A DNA stretch of 64,000 nt, from positions 1 through 64,000 of the forward strand of contig CALIJZ010000051.1 in NCBI GenBank assembly GCA_938017795.1. The letters are read 5' to 3'. Both the position numbers and the translations under genes were made by a program. Source of the stretch: an uncultured Bacteriovoracaceae bacterium (GTDB lineage Bacteria > Bdellovibrionota > Bacteriovoracia > Bacteriovoracales > Bacteriovoracaceae). Positions 37,491-47,509 of the stretch are shown here, one piece after another (position 1 is the first letter of the stretch; every line of letters begins with the position of its first letter). The notes under the pieces are model-generated. The model was given only the letters and a program-made list of their open reading frames with translations. It did no database searches and was not told the origin of the DNA.

Positions 37491-38576
37491 GTGAAAACTC
37501 TATACTTTTTTTTAATTTCAAGTTTTTTAATTAGCTCATCTAGTTATGCATTGTTTAATTCAAATGAAAACAAATTCTTACTTGAGTCTGAAAAAAGAAA
37601 AATTAAAGTCTATGAAAACGTAGTTCCTTCAGTTGTGAATATTACAAATTTAGCAAAGGTACCGGTTGGTGGAATCTTCTCAAGAAGTGTAGAAGAAATG
37701 CAGACCGGAATGGGAACAGGGTTTGTTTGGGATGGGCAAGGTCATATTGTAACTAACTACCATGTTGTTGCAGACAAAAGATCTAAATATTATGTTTCCT
37801 TTTATAATCATAAAGACAAAATAGAAGCAACTCTTGTAGGTCACGCTGAAAAATTAGATATAGCCGTTCTTAAAGTAAAGTTTCTACCTCCTGGGATTAC
37901 ACCGATCAATCCAGGAACCTCCAATAATTTAAAGGTTGGTCAAATGGCCATTGCTATCGGAAATCCTTTTGAACTAGATTATTCAATGTCTGTCGGAATT
38001 ATCTCAGCACTTGGAAGAAAAATTAAAGGTGTTGGTGGAGTTGATATTCATGGAATGATTCAAACAGATGCTTCTATTAATCCTGGGAATTCAGGTGGCC
38101 CCTTGCTGAACTCTCAAGGGAAATTAATAGGAATGAACACTTTAATATATTCTAGATCTGGTTCAAGCTCTGGTTTAGGTTTTTCAGTTCCTGTTGACTC
38201 AATCACTAGAAGTGTTCCAGATATTATCAAATACGGTAAAATGATTACTCCTGCTCTTGGAGTCTTTCTTCTCGAAGATCACTTGATTAGATACTTTAAA
38301 CAATATTATAAGGACTTAGATAACGGCGTCATGATTAAAGGAATCAGAAAAGGAAGTGGTGCTGATGAAGCTGGTCTAGTAGGAATAAGGCAGACTAAAG
38401 CTGGTGAAGTATTTATGGGAGATTTGATTATGAGTATTGATGGCAATAGTGTGAAAAATATGAACGATATTTACCATGTATTAAAGAAGAAAAAAATTGG
38501 CGATAGAGTAAAAGTTAAAGTGAAAAAATATGATGGAAAAATTAAAATTATTAAAGTGAGACTAGAGCCTTTATAA
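37491..38576 (+). CDS. HtrA/DegS-like periplasmic serine protease with PDZ domain
   Basis: 361 residues; signal peptide about 1-20. Catalytic triad H91 (TNYHVV), D123 (LDIAVLK) and S201 (NPGNSGGPL). One C-terminal PDZ (about 245-355), so DegS/HhoB-like rather than two-PDZ DegP. GTG start with AGGAG 8 nt upstream. A perfect TTGACA lies at 37412 but has no good -10 at the right distance. Shares the following terminator with the opposing trypsin-like gene. Confidence 0.93.
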   Translation: MKTLYFFLISSFLISSSSYALFNSNENKFLLESEKRKIKVYENVVPSVVNITNLAKVPVGGIFSRSVEEMQTGMGTGFVWDGQGHIVTNYHVVADKRSKYYVSFYNHKDKIEATLVGHAEKLDIAVLKVKFLPPGITPINPGTSNNLKVGQMAIAIGNPFELDYSMSVGIISALGRKIKGVGGVDIHGMIQTDASINPGNSGGPLLNSQGKLIGMNTLIYSRSGSSSGLGFSVPVDSITRSVPDIIKYGKMITPALGVFLLEDHLIRYFKQYYKDLDNGVMIKGIRKGSGADEAGLVGIRQTKAGEVFMGDLIMSIDGNSVKNMNDIYHVLKKKKIGDRVKVKVKKYDGKIKIIKVRLEPL

Positions 38577-38601
38577 AAAAGAAAGTCTGATTTTTATCCT
38601 C

Positions 38602-38640
38602 AAAAAAAAAGGCGCTTAAAATATAAGCGCCTTTATTTTT
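38602..38640. terminator. Bidirectional rho-independent terminator
   Basis: Nine A residues, then GGCGCTT (38611-38617), a 7-nt loop and AAGCGCC (38625-38631), then TTTATTTTT. The A- and T-tracts let the same hairpin end the HtrA-like gene (+) and the trypsin-like gene (-). Confidence 0.9.
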
Positions 38641-38676
38641 AATCTACTTAAAGTTTTTACAAACCCTAGGTTTTTA

Positions 38677-39633
38677 TTAAACGCCTGGAAGACCTTTAAC
38701 ATCTGTAACAAATGTTGACTCCTCTGCTGAGGTTTGATCATCATCTACTTTATTTGGTCTATAACACATCTCTGACGAGTCATATACATAATCTCTTTTT
38801 CCTCTCACTAAAATACCCTCAACTTCACCAGAATCTTCATTAATAACAGCTGAACCAGAGTTTCCTCCAAAGGCATCAAGATTTGCATGAAAGTATCCAC
38901 CAGTTCTAGCTACAACCGCTGCTCCATCTGCGATCTTTGTAGGTAAACCTGAAGGATGACCTATCATTACAAGATTATCACCATCTCTTAATCGATTTAT
39001 ACCAAAGATTCCGCTTCTAGCTTTTTTTCTAAATTTTAAAGGTGTTCTACCAACAGCGCTTCTTGTTAACTCAACAAGAGCATAATCAAGTAACTTACTA
39101 CCCTTATTTGTTATTGCATCTTTAGAAACTTTAAGACCTTTTCTCAGTAAAATATCATCCACTGTTCCTAATTCTCTAGAAACAATTTTCTTACAAGAAT
39201 ATATATTCTCATCAACTATTTTGTTTAACTCTCCAGTTACTTCATTCACACTGTAGTCAAAGACCCATTTATACTTTTCAGTACAATCTTCTTCGCTAGT
39301 AATACAATGACCAGCTGTTAATAAAAGATTTTCTCCAACTAAAAACCCTGAACACATAGCTAGTGAAGGTTGGTCAGCAAATCTTTCGTCTTTACAGACA
39401 TTATCACTAAGTTTGTCTTCTCCGAAAGAATAATAATCTTCTCCTGGAACTTTTAATAGGTCCTCAGCTTGGACCATTGCAGCTGTAGCTCTAGACCACT
39501 CAATCCACTGAGCTGGTACATCGCCGTTAAGGTCTTGTCTATGGTCTTCTCCATAGATAATTTTGTTTGAATCAACTCCAGCAAAAGCTGTAGTCATTAA
39601 TAAAGATAAAATCAATCCTTTGATTAAATACAT
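38677..39633 (-). CDS. Secreted trypsin-like serine protease (S1/V8 type)
   Basis: 318 residues; signal peptide MYLIKGLILSLLMTTAFA. Triad H109 (LLLTAGHC), D183 (LDYALVEL) and S259 (FGGNSGSAV). Without the S1A specificity residues it looks closer to glutamyl-endopeptidase/V8-like enzymes. There is a pro-region-like stretch of about 75 residues before the protease core. Strong AAGGAG ribosome site. Possible role in digesting prey or environmental protein; inferred. Confidence 0.9.
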   Translation of the reverse strand: MYLIKGLILSLLMTTAFAGVDSNKIIYGEDHRQDLNGDVPAQWIEWSRATAAMVQAEDLLKVPGEDYYSFGEDKLSDNVCKDERFADQPSLAMCSGFLVGENLLLTAGHCITSEEDCTEKYKWVFDYSVNEVTGELNKIVDENIYSCKKIVSRELGTVDDILLRKGLKVSKDAITNKGSKLLDYALVELTRSAVGRTPLKFRKKARSGIFGINRLRDGDNLVMIGHPSGLPTKIADGAAVVARTGGYFHANLDAFGGNSGSAVINEDSGEVEGILVRGKRDYVYDSSEMCYRPNKVDDDQTSAEESTFVTDVKGLPGV

Positions 39634-39707
39634 TAGAACTCCTTTCCAATTTATTTCAGTAAAAAAATTATCTCAATTAATTTGCATATTTGAACACTAA
39701 TACAATC

Positions 39708-41729
39708 TTACAGCCCTGCCCTTTTAAACAGAGCACTGGAATCGGGCATTGCTCCTTTAAACCTTTTATAAAGGGTTAGAGGATCTTCTGATCCACCTTT
39801 TTCTAAAATGTTTTCTTTAAAACTTGAGGCTTTTTCTTTATTAAAAATTCCAACTTTAATGAACTCTTCGAAAGCATCAGCATCTAACACCTCTGCCCAT
39901 TTATAACTATAATACCCAGATGAATATCCCCCAGCAAATAAATGAGAAAAAGCAAAAGACATAGGAGAATTTGAATCTTTGTTTTGATAGAAGTTAAATC
40001 TAGTCATAAGATTTTTTTCATACTCTTCAATATTTAGATGTTCAATTTCTTGAGCTGACATTGAGTGAAGTTTTATATCTAAAAGAGAGAAACTCATTTG
40101 CCTTATTGTCGCCAAGCCTTCAAGGAACTGATTTGATTGTTTGATTTTCTTGATAATATCTTCTGGAATATTCTCACCAGTTTCAAAATGTCTTGCAAAT
40201 AAGTCTAAACATTCTTTTTCTTTTACCCAGTTTTCCATAATCTGGGACGGTAACTCTACAAAGTCCCAATATACACTTGTTCCACTTACTGCTCTATAAG
40301 TACATTTACTGAGTAGACCATGTAAGGCGTGACCAAACTCATGATACAAAGTTAACACTTCATTAAAAGTTAGAAGTGATGGCTTAGATTCAGTGGGTTT
40401 TGTAAAGTTACAAACTATCGCAACGTGTGGCCTGTGAACCTTGCCTTTAAAAAGACCTTGATCAAAAAGATTTGTCATCCAAGCACCTTGCTTCTTAGTC
40501 GCCCTCGGATAAAGATCCACATAAAAAAGTCCTAAATATTGATCTTTTTCAAATACTTCATAAATCATAACTTCTTCATGATACTTAGGAAGATCATCTC
40601 TTAATTTAAAATTCAGATCATAAAGTTTATTAGCAACTTCAAACATCCCACTCAAGCACTTCTCAACCGAAAAGTATGGTCTCAATACTTCATCATTAAA
40701 ACTTAGAACTTTTTGCTTGAGTATCTCAGAGTAATAATTATGATCCCACGGACTATAATCTTTTATCCCATCTTCAAGAGCTAAATTTTCTAATTGTTCA
40801 AATTCTTTCTTGGCCGGTCCCATCGCTTTAGAAATAACTTCTTCAATGAAATTTAAAACAGTTTCTTCATTCTGGGCCATTCGTTTTTTTAAAGTGAAAT
40901 CAACATGAGACCTAAACCCTAAAAGTTGAGATCTCTCGTTTCTTAGAGAAATTTCTTCTTTAATGATTTCTTTATTATTAAAACCTTCTACTCTGCCGCG
41001 TTGTTTAAATACTATATTAAGTTTCTTTCTGGTCTCTCTATTTTTACAATACTTTAAAACAGGTAAAACAACTGGATAGTCCATTGTTAAAACATATCCT
41101 TCTTTATTTAACTCTTTGGCTTTTTTACTAGCTTGATTAATGACATGCTCTGGAACACCTTCAAGCTCACTTAAATTTGTAATTTCACAAGTCAAAGAAT
41201 TAGATGATTGAAGAACATTATCTGAAAACTTTAGAGACAGCTCAGATAACTTTTTATTGATTTCTTTTAGCCTATCCTTTTTCTCTCCCTTCAAAAGAGC
41301 ACCATTACGTACAAGGTCTGAATAGTACTTCTCGATTACTTTATCTTGCTCTAAAGTGAGTCCCTGATTATCTTTATCTAAATATAGAGCTTTGATTTTT
41401 TCAAAGATTTCTTCATCCAAACTTATCTTGTTACTAAACTCTGTAAGAGTGGCACTAAATTCTTGAGACTTTTCTCTTAGTTCATCTGTGGCGTGAGCTG
41501 AATACATAGAATAGAAAATACTTGAAATATAATCTACGTCTTCACTAATTGAATCAAGATCTTCGATCACTGACTTAAAGTTAATTTGAGTATTGGATTT
41601 GTAATCCTTGATTGCTTGATCCGCTTCTGAGATAGACTTTTTTAATGCTGGCAAATAATCTGATTCTTTAATATTTTGAAACTCAATCGCATTATGATTT
41701 TGATTAGATAGTTTTAATAACGCTTCCAT
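39708..41729 (-). CDS. M3-family oligopeptidase (oligopeptidase A-like)
   Basis: 673-residue cytoplasmic zinc metallopeptidase. LYHEFGHALHGLL near 460-470 contains HExxH, and the third ligand Glu fits in the downstream helix (WDFVELPSQIMENW). The C-terminal AGGYSSGYYSYKWAEVLDADAF is characteristic of OpdA/Dcp enzymes. No signal peptide. Degrades short peptides left by other proteases. Confidence 0.94.
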   Translation of the reverse strand: MEALLKLSNQNHNAIEFQNIKESDYLPALKKSISEADQAIKDYKSNTQINFKSVIEDLDSISEDVDYISSIFYSMYSAHATDELREKSQEFSATLTEFSNKISLDEEIFEKIKALYLDKDNQGLTLEQDKVIEKYYSDLVRNGALLKGEKKDRLKEINKKLSELSLKFSDNVLQSSNSLTCEITNLSELEGVPEHVINQASKKAKELNKEGYVLTMDYPVVLPVLKYCKNRETRKKLNIVFKQRGRVEGFNNKEIIKEEISLRNERSQLLGFRSHVDFTLKKRMAQNEETVLNFIEEVISKAMGPAKKEFEQLENLALEDGIKDYSPWDHNYYSEILKQKVLSFNDEVLRPYFSVEKCLSGMFEVANKLYDLNFKLRDDLPKYHEEVMIYEVFEKDQYLGLFYVDLYPRATKKQGAWMTNLFDQGLFKGKVHRPHVAIVCNFTKPTESKPSLLTFNEVLTLYHEFGHALHGLLSKCTYRAVSGTSVYWDFVELPSQIMENWVKEKECLDLFARHFETGENIPEDIIKKIKQSNQFLEGLATIRQMSFSLLDIKLHSMSAQEIEHLNIEEYEKNLMTRFNFYQNKDSNSPMSFAFSHLFAGGYSSGYYSYKWAEVLDADAFEEFIKVGIFNKEKASSFKENILEKGGSEDPLTLYKRFKGAMPDSSALFKRAGL

Positions 41730-41753
41730 GGTTACCTCTTCTTAAATTAAATG

Positions 41754-42254
41754 TTATTTTAAATATGTATCACCTTTTTGATCTTCGAGAAACTCATCTA
41801 TAGATGAGTATTTTGCTAGATTGATGTTTGATGAAAATTCTCCAGCTTTGCCCTCTAAGATTTTTTTCATGAAACCAAAAAGTCCTGTTCTGGTCTCATT
41901 GCTTAAAAGATGCTCCATTAAACAAGAGTCTTTGTGTGCATACTCTTCACTAACTCCAATAAAATCTTTTAAAAAGTAAAAAAGTAGAGTTCTAGAGCTT
42001 AAGATTTTGTGAACTTCTTCATGCCCTTTATCAGATAAATTTAAAAATTTTGACTCATTTTCTTGAATGAGGCTTCGTTTTTTTAAGTTATTTACTGCAG
42101 TTGAGACACTACCTTTTGTGAGGTTTAGATCTTTAGCTATATCAGTAACTCGTGCATATCCATTTACTTCTTTTAGCTTATGAATGGTCAATAAATAATG
42201 AACCATTGAATGAGTGAGCTCATTTTCGTGAGTATGATGAATCTTTTTATCCAT
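41754..42254 (-). CDS. DtxR/MntR-family metal-dependent repressor
   Basis: 166 residues. Winged HTH (HYLLTIHKL...ARVTDIAKDLNLTKGSVSTAVNNLKKR) then a metal-binding dimer domain. HKDSCLMEHLLSNET aligns with the DtxR primary site EACRWEH, including the Cys, which favours an iron (DtxR/IdeR) over an Mn (MntR) site. No SH3-like third domain. ATG at 42254 is preferred to an in-frame TTG at 42269; neither has a strong ribosome site. No metal transporter is adjacent, so the targets lie elsewhere. Confidence 0.85.
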   Translation of the reverse strand: MDKKIHHTHENELTHSMVHYLLTIHKLKEVNGYARVTDIAKDLNLTKGSVSTAVNNLKKRSLIQENESKFLNLSDKGHEEVHKILSSRTLLFYFLKDFIGVSEEYAHKDSCLMEHLLSNETRTGLFGFMKKILEGKAGEFSSNINLAKYSSIDEFLEDQKGDTYLK

Positions 42255-42395
42255 AGGTTGTTTTCGCAAACTTCTAGCCCATTGTAAATACTAAGGTTTT
42301 AAGAATTTATGCCACCTTTTTTTGTCACATTTTTCTACTTAAAGGCAACTAATTTCACTTAAAGCACTATGGCCCAGTGATTCATCTTTTTAGGG

Positions 42396-42401
42396 TAAAA
42401 T
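42396..42401 (+). promoter_or_regulatory. TAAAAT box 7 nt from the start codon (leaderless candidate)
   Basis: TAAAAT followed by GTAATAT and ATG at 42409. No ribosome site and no clear -35. Confidence 0.4.
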
Positions 42402-42408
42402 GTAATAT

Positions 42409-44088
42409 ATGAAGTTATTTATTAACATGTTCTTAATCTTTTCTTTAGCTAGTTTTAATGCCTTCTCAAATAATGAAGAATTAACCTTTGATGAGAGAAA
42501 TCAACAGATTGCTGAAGAAGCATGTAAAGGAGAAGCTTTTAATGGAGATTGTACTCAAGAGCCAACTTCAATTGTTGATCAACATGGTGCAACTGTAGTA
42601 AAAGCAGCCACTGGTGCTCTTACGATGTACGCCTGGAATACTTTAACAAAAGGTTTTTTTAAAAACGTTATGAGTATTTTTAAATTTAAATTTAAACTAC
42701 TTGAATCGCAAAAAAAGGAACTCGAAAACAAAGCTGCCTCGTTAGCTGAAAAAGGTAAAGGTCTTACAAAAAATGGTGAGGATATAAAAAATAGCTCACA
42801 AATTGACAAAGATACTCAAAGTGAACTTTTAGATAAAAACGCAGATGATATAACCGCCAATGATAAAGCAATTAATAAAAACAATGAAGCTCTTCAAGCA
42901 AAACAACAAGAAAAAGTTGAAAAGAAAGGCAAAGTCTCTGCTACTCTTAGTAAAATTTGCGATCTTGCAGTGATAGGAAGTAATGCAGTCGTTGCAGGTT
43001 TGCAAGTTGTAAGAGAAAAAAAGATTGATGATAAATACTATAAAGCTAAGAACAAAAGTATACATGCAGAAGGCTTTTATGCAATGGCAAGGACTCATGA
43101 AGGAAAAAGAAAAGATCATAAGGCTCAGCACATAATTTTTACCGGTAGTACTATTTGTTATGGAGCAGCATTAACGATTGCTTTAATTCCTCCTAAAATT
43201 AATGTTGCAGAAGCTCGTAGAGCTGGAATAAGAATGGCCCTCTCTATTCCGTTAGCCCTAGCTTTTAGAGAGGTCAAGAAAGAGAGAGAAAAATTAAGAG
43301 ATGCTTCAATGGATGCAATCAGCAAACTTGGGACTAAGTCAGTATGTGAACAAAATTCAAATTGTTTTTGCTCTCCTTCAATGAAAGATCATCCTGATTA
43401 TAAGAATTTTTGCTTAGATTCAAATTTTGCGACAAATTCAGAAGGTGATAGTACTTCTTGCCTTGATTCTAAAGGCAAACTTGATAGAAATTGCTCATGT
43501 CTAGCAACAAATTCTTGTTTTGATAATACGGTTCAACGCTATTTTGCTACTGTCAGTAATGATATTTTATCAAGAAATGCCAAAAACAAAATCCTGAGTG
43601 ACATAAAAAATGTAGCAACTGGTCAGTATCAAAAAACTGAAACTTCTTTTGAGAAAGATCTAGCCTACAGTAATAAAAAACTTGCTCAATTGGATTCATT
43701 AATAGAACCAACAAAAGTTCAAAACTCATCTTCATTCAATTCTGCAAAAGCTGCTGGTCTTCCAAATAATATTGCAAGCTACTTCTCAAACGTTCCCCCA
43801 GAAGAACTAGCTCCAAGTGTTGCAAGCTCTTCATCTAATCGAAGTGATACTTATAGTGTCGGAGCTTCTGGTTCTACAAAAACCTCATCCAAGAAGCCAA
43901 GTAACTCAAATTATTTCTCAAATTTCATGAACGGAATGAATAAAAAAACTGCTTCAAAAGGTGGAGTAACACTTTCTAGGGGTATCGCTCAAAATGCTAC
44001 TTCTAATGCAGCTATTCGAGCTAGCCATAACGGAATTTTTACAACTATCTCTGCTAGATACCAAAAAAGCTCTTACCGTTTAGAATAA
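42409..44088 (+). CDS. Large exported protein of unknown function with coiled coil and Cys cluster
   Basis: 559 residues. Signal peptide about 1-20. A Lys/Asn/Asp-rich coiled coil spans about 95-180. There are hydrophobic segments near 183-200 and 246-264 (ITGS-type, IICYGAALTIALIPP-like) and another near 275-287, so it may be membrane inserted. A Cys-rich patch (about 315-370) includes NCFCSP and NCSC. The C-terminus is Ser/Asn/Gly rich and of low complexity. No known domain recognised; likely envelope or surface protein of this lineage. Confidence 0.6.
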   Translation: MKLFINMFLIFSLASFNAFSNNEELTFDERNQQIAEEACKGEAFNGDCTQEPTSIVDQHGATVVKAATGALTMYAWNTLTKGFFKNVMSIFKFKFKLLESQKKELENKAASLAEKGKGLTKNGEDIKNSSQIDKDTQSELLDKNADDITANDKAINKNNEALQAKQQEKVEKKGKVSATLSKICDLAVIGSNAVVAGLQVVREKKIDDKYYKAKNKSIHAEGFYAMARTHEGKRKDHKAQHIIFTGSTICYGAALTIALIPPKINVAEARRAGIRMALSIPLALAFREVKKEREKLRDASMDAISKLGTKSVCEQNSNCFCSPSMKDHPDYKNFCLDSNFATNSEGDSTSCLDSKGKLDRNCSCLATNSCFDNTVQRYFATVSNDILSRNAKNKILSDIKNVATGQYQKTETSFEKDLAYSNKKLAQLDSLIEPTKVQNSSSFNSAKAAGLPNNIASYFSNVPPEELAPSVASSSSNRSDTYSVGASGSTKTSSKKPSNSNYFSNFMNGMNKKTASKGGVTLSRGIAQNATSNAAIRASHNGIFTTISARYQKSSYRLE

Positions 44089-44192
44089 GCAAATATCCAG
44101 TGAAATTCCTGTTAAGTCAGTTAATTAAAAGTTAACTACCTATCCTTTAATTATCAAATAGATAAAACTTCTAAGTAACAACAAGGAGCTTT

Positions 44193-44687
44193 ATGCGTTT
44201 AATATTATTATTTCTTTCACTTCCTCTTCTATCTCAGGCTTACCCTATTATAGAAAAAAAATATTCTAATGAATTTGTTAACTCTTTCTCTGTTGAAAGT
44301 CTTTCATATCCAAATTCATCAAACTCTCAAGGCAGTAACTATGGTCTTGGAGTAGTTTATGAAAAACAACTAAGCCATAAATATACTCTTGGCTTAGGCT
44401 ATGACTTTGATCTCTACACATTAGAAAACTCAATACAATCAAGATTTAAAATTCAAAATAAGTACTATTTTAGTGGAATGAATAGAAATTCATTCTACTC
44501 CCTTGCATCTCCAAAGATAAGTTTTCAAAAAAATCAAAAATCAAGGTTGAGTCTAGACCTAGGTTTTGGTTATCAATGGTTGTTTGGAAAAAAGAAGAAC
44601 TACTCATTTAATGTTGGTGCTAATTCAAATATTAGAAAAGGAGAAATAAGTGTGTCACCAACACTTAGCTTTGGATTACGTTTCTAA
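44193..44687 (+). CDS. Predicted small outer-membrane beta-barrel protein
   Basis: 164 residues; signal peptide MRLILLFLSLPLLSQA. The mature part is alternating polar and aromatic strands (YGLGVVYEKQLSHKYTLGLGYDFDLY, LSLDLGFGYQW, VSPTLSFGLRF) with a terminal Phe, typical of outer-membrane barrels. AGGAG ribosome site. Size fits an eight-strand barrel. 4-bp 3' overlap with rpiB. Confidence 0.65.
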   Translation: MRLILLFLSLPLLSQAYPIIEKKYSNEFVNSFSVESLSYPNSSNSQGSNYGLGVVYEKQLSHKYTLGLGYDFDLYTLENSIQSRFKIQNKYYFSGMNRNSFYSLASPKISFQKNQKSRLSLDLGFGYQWLFGKKKNYSFNVGANSNIRKGEISVSPTLSFGLRF

Positions 44688-45115
44688 CAGCCTAATTCAT
44701 TAAAGAGGTCGACTCGAGTAAGGTGTCGGCCTCCTTCAAAGTCAGTCTTAAGCCAAATATCTATAATTTTCTTAATTTCATCAAGTGAGTTCATTCTAGC
44801 AGCAAGGCATAAAACATTTGAATTATTATGCTGACGACTCAAGCTTGCATCTTCTACACTTAAGCAACGAGCAGCTCTTATATCTTTAAATCGATTGGCA
44901 ACCATTGAAACACCAATTCCACTTCCACATAATAATATTCCAAAACTATCTTTATCGTCCTGAACTGCTTTAGAAACTTTTTTAGCAAAGTCTGGATAAT
45001 GACATGATTCTTTGGAAAATGTTCCCAGGTCTTTTAGAGAGAGTTTAGATAAGTGTTCAATCACTGCTGCCTTTTCATCAAAGGCAGCATGATCTGAACC
45101 AATATAAATATTCAT
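44684..45115 (-). CDS. rpiB: Ribose-5-phosphate isomerase B
   Basis: Interconverts ribulose-5-P and ribose-5-P. IGSDHAAFDEK at the N-terminus, YPDFAKKV, and LLCGSGIGVSMVANRFK with the catalytic Cys are all present. 143 residues, standard. Its ATG overlaps the ahcY stop by one base, so the two are coupled. Confidence 0.95.
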   Translation of the reverse strand: MNIYIGSDHAAFDEKAAVIEHLSKLSLKDLGTFSKESCHYPDFAKKVSKAVQDDKDSFGILLCGSGIGVSMVANRFKDIRAARCLSVEDASLSRQHNNSNVLCLAARMNSLDEIKKIIDIWLKTDFEGGRHLTRVDLFNELGC

Positions 45116-46473
45116 TAGTATCTGTAATAATCAGGCTTATAAGGACCAGCAACAGTCACGCCGATATAATCAGCTTGATCTTTTGATAGCTCCTCTAGCT
45201 CAACACCAATTTTCTTAAGGTGAAGCCTAGCAACCTTTTCATCTAAATGCTTAGGTAGCATATAAACTTTGTTCTCGTACTTATCAGAGTTATTCCAAAG
45301 CTCTAATTGAGCAAGAACCTGATTTGTAAAAGAATTAGACATAACAAATGATGGATGTCCTGTTGCGCAACCAAGATTTACTAATCTCCCCTCTGCAAGA
45401 AGAATAATATCTTTTCCATTCACATTATAAAGATCAACTTGAGGCTTGATCTCTTGTTTTGTATTACCATGCTTTGTATTTAACCAAGCAACATCAATTT
45501 CATTATCAAAGTGACCGATATTACAAACAATTGTTTTATCTTTCATCATTTCAAAATGCTTTCCAGTTAATATGTCTTTATTTCCTGTCGCAGTTACAAC
45601 GATATTTGCTTCTTTGATTGCATTGTCCATCTTAGCAACTTTAAAACCATCCATTGCAGCTTGAAGTGCACAAATTGGATCAATCTCCGTTATGATAACT
45701 CTAGCTCCAGCTCCTTGAAGAGAAGCCGCAGAACCTTTCCCAACATCTCCGTATCCAGCAACAACAGCAACCTTTCCAGCGATCATTACATCTGTTGCTC
45801 TTCTGATTGCATCTACACAAGACTCTTTACATCCATATTTATTATCAAACTTAGACTTTGTAACAGAGTCATTTATATTAATAGCTGGGATAGTAAGTGT
45901 TCCATTTTTTACTCTTTCATAAAGTCTATGTACACCAGTAGTAGTTTCTTCAGATAAACCTTTAATTGCTTCACTTAGTTCTGGGTATTTATCTAGGACC
46001 ATATTCGTTAAATCACCACCATCATCAAGGATCATGTTAAGAGATTTTCCGTCTTTAAAGCCTTTAAGAGTTTTTTCTATACACCACTCAAACTCTTCTT
46101 CGTTCATTCCCTTCCAAGCAAAAACAGGTACTCCCGTTTTGGCAATTGCTGCAGCTGCATGGTCTTGAGTTGAAAAAATATTACAACTTGACCAAGTAAC
46201 TTCTGCTCCAAGATCCACTAATGTTTCAATTAAAACAGCTGTTTGGATCGTCATATGCAGACAACCTGCAATTCTTGAACCTTTAAGAGGAAATTTTCCC
46301 TTAAACTCTTCTCTTAGACTCATAAGTCCTGGCATCTCAGCTTCAGCTAGAGTGATCTCTTTTCGTCCCCATTCAGCTAAAGAGATATCTTTAACTTTAT
46401 AAGGTTCATTATCAAATCCACTCATATTTGGATAACTCGTCTTCATTGGGGTTCCTTGTGTTTGCATTTCCAT
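45115..46473 (-). CDS. ahcY: S-adenosyl-L-homocysteine hydrolase
   Basis: NAD-dependent enzyme that splits S-adenosylhomocysteine to adenosine and homocysteine. [30 protein letters not shown] and the NAD-binding [13 protein letters not shown] are clear, and the end [24 protein letters not shown] is the family tail. AAGGA ribosome site. No SAH riboswitch is visible in the 94-bp upstream gap. Downstream apt can recycle the adenine branch. Confidence 0.97.
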   Translation of the reverse strand: MEMQTQGTPMKTSYPNMSGFDNEPYKVKDISLAEWGRKEITLAEAEMPGLMSLREEFKGKFPLKGSRIAGCLHMTIQTAVLIETLVDLGAEVTWSSCNIFSTQDHAAAAIAKTGVPVFAWKGMNEEEFEWCIEKTLKGFKDGKSLNMILDDGGDLTNMVLDKYPELSEAIKGLSEETTTGVHRLYERVKNGTLTIPAININDSVTKSKFDNKYGCKESCVDAIRRATDVMIAGKVAVVAGYGDVGKGSAASLQGAGARVIITEIDPICALQAAMDGFKVAKMDNAIKEANIVVTATGNKDILTGKHFEMMKDKTIVCNIGHFDNEIDVAWLNTKHGNTKQEIKPQVDLYNVNGKDIILLAEGRLVNLGCATGHPSFVMSNSFTNQVLAQLELWNNSDKYENKVYMLPKHLDEKVARLHLKKIGVELEELSKDQADYIGVTVAGPYKPDYYRY

Positions 46474-46567
46474 GTATTAATTTCCTTTTGCTTTAATTAA
46501 TATGTTATTTACGCTAATAATCTAGCATAGCTACCTACACAATAACAGAGCAGTTAAGAGTTTATCT

Positions 46568-47509
46568 ATGGCAGATTATTCAAAATTTACAGATATACAA
46601 ATCAAGAAAATTCTTGATAGCTATGGCGTTAAAGAGATCCTAAGGATCACTCCTCAAGGTCATGGTATCTCAAATTCAAATTATTCTGTTCAAACTGTTT
46701 CTAATACAAAATTTCTATTAAAAATATCTAATGATAAATCTCAAGAACAGTTATCTAATGAGTTGACCATCCTTGACGCACTGAGCAAAAAAGATTTCCC
46801 TCTCTCGCTCATCCCTTTGAAAACTTTAGCTGGTGAAAATATTTTTCAGTTTGAAGGATCATTTGGTGTTTTATTTCCATTTGTAGATGCAAAAGTTAAA
46901 AAAATCTCAGCCACTACTATTTCTGAAATAGCTCTGGCCCTAGCAAAACTTCATAGCCTAAGTTTTTCAAAAGATGAACTTGAGCCTATTCGAGAATATA
47001 ATGAAGTTGGACAAAACTTTGAAAGTATTTCTTCTTTTTCAACTCATCCAAATTGCCCTCAAGATTTCAAAGAAGCTTATGAGAAGATTTTTACACCTAA
47101 TAGGATCAAGAGGATAAATCACAGTTTTACCTCAACAATAATTCATGGTGATTTATATTTTGATAACTGCTTGTTTTCAAATGAATTTATCTTGAAAAAG
47201 ATTATTGATTTTGAACAAGCTGGAATTGGGCCTAGAATTTTTGATATAGGAATAAGTATTTCAGGAAGTTGTTTAAGAAATGATAAAATTGATTCAGAAC
47301 TAACCAAATTATTTATAAACAGTTATCAAAAACACCTCACTTTGAGTGAAGTTGAAAATCAATCTATTGATGATTTTATTCATGTTGGGTTATTCTCTGT
47401 TGCACTTTGGAGAATCAATCGATTCTATATCGGAAACTTAAGTCCTGATAAAAAAATGTCCTATCAACAATTAATTAACAGAAGTATTGAATATGAGTAT
47501 CGTTCTTAA
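46568..47509 (+). CDS. Homoserine kinase type II/aminoglycoside phosphotransferase-fold kinase
   Basis: 313 residues with the APH kinase fold: HGISNSNYSVQT (nucleotide loop), catalytic IIHGDLYFDNCLF and metal-binding IIDFEQAGIGPRIFDIG. The overall pattern is closest to ThrB type II, which makes phosphohomoserine for threonine synthesis, but choline-kinase-like roles are possible. 23-bp overlap with the methyltransferase gene downstream. Confidence 0.8.
   Translation: MADYSKFTDIQIKKILDSYGVKEILRITPQGHGISNSNYSVQTVSNTKFLLKISNDKSQEQLSNELTILDALSKKDFPLSLIPLKTLAGENIFQFEGSFGVLFPFVDAKVKKISATTISEIALALAKLHSLSFSKDELEPIREYNEVGQNFESISSFSTHPNCPQDFKEAYEKIFTPNRIKRINHSFTSTIIHGDLYFDNCLFSNEFILKKIIDFEQAGIGPRIFDIGISISGSCLRNDKIDSELTKLFINSYQKHLTLSEVENQSIDDFIHVGLFSVALWRINRFYIGNLSPDKKMSYQQLINRSIEYEYRS

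Noticed and set aside
43553-43735. Antisense open frame within the 42409 gene
   Set aside because: Same reason; no start signal and low-complexity translation.
46474-46567. SAH riboswitch before ahcY
   Set aside because: AT-rich leader without the conserved stems of the known SAH class.
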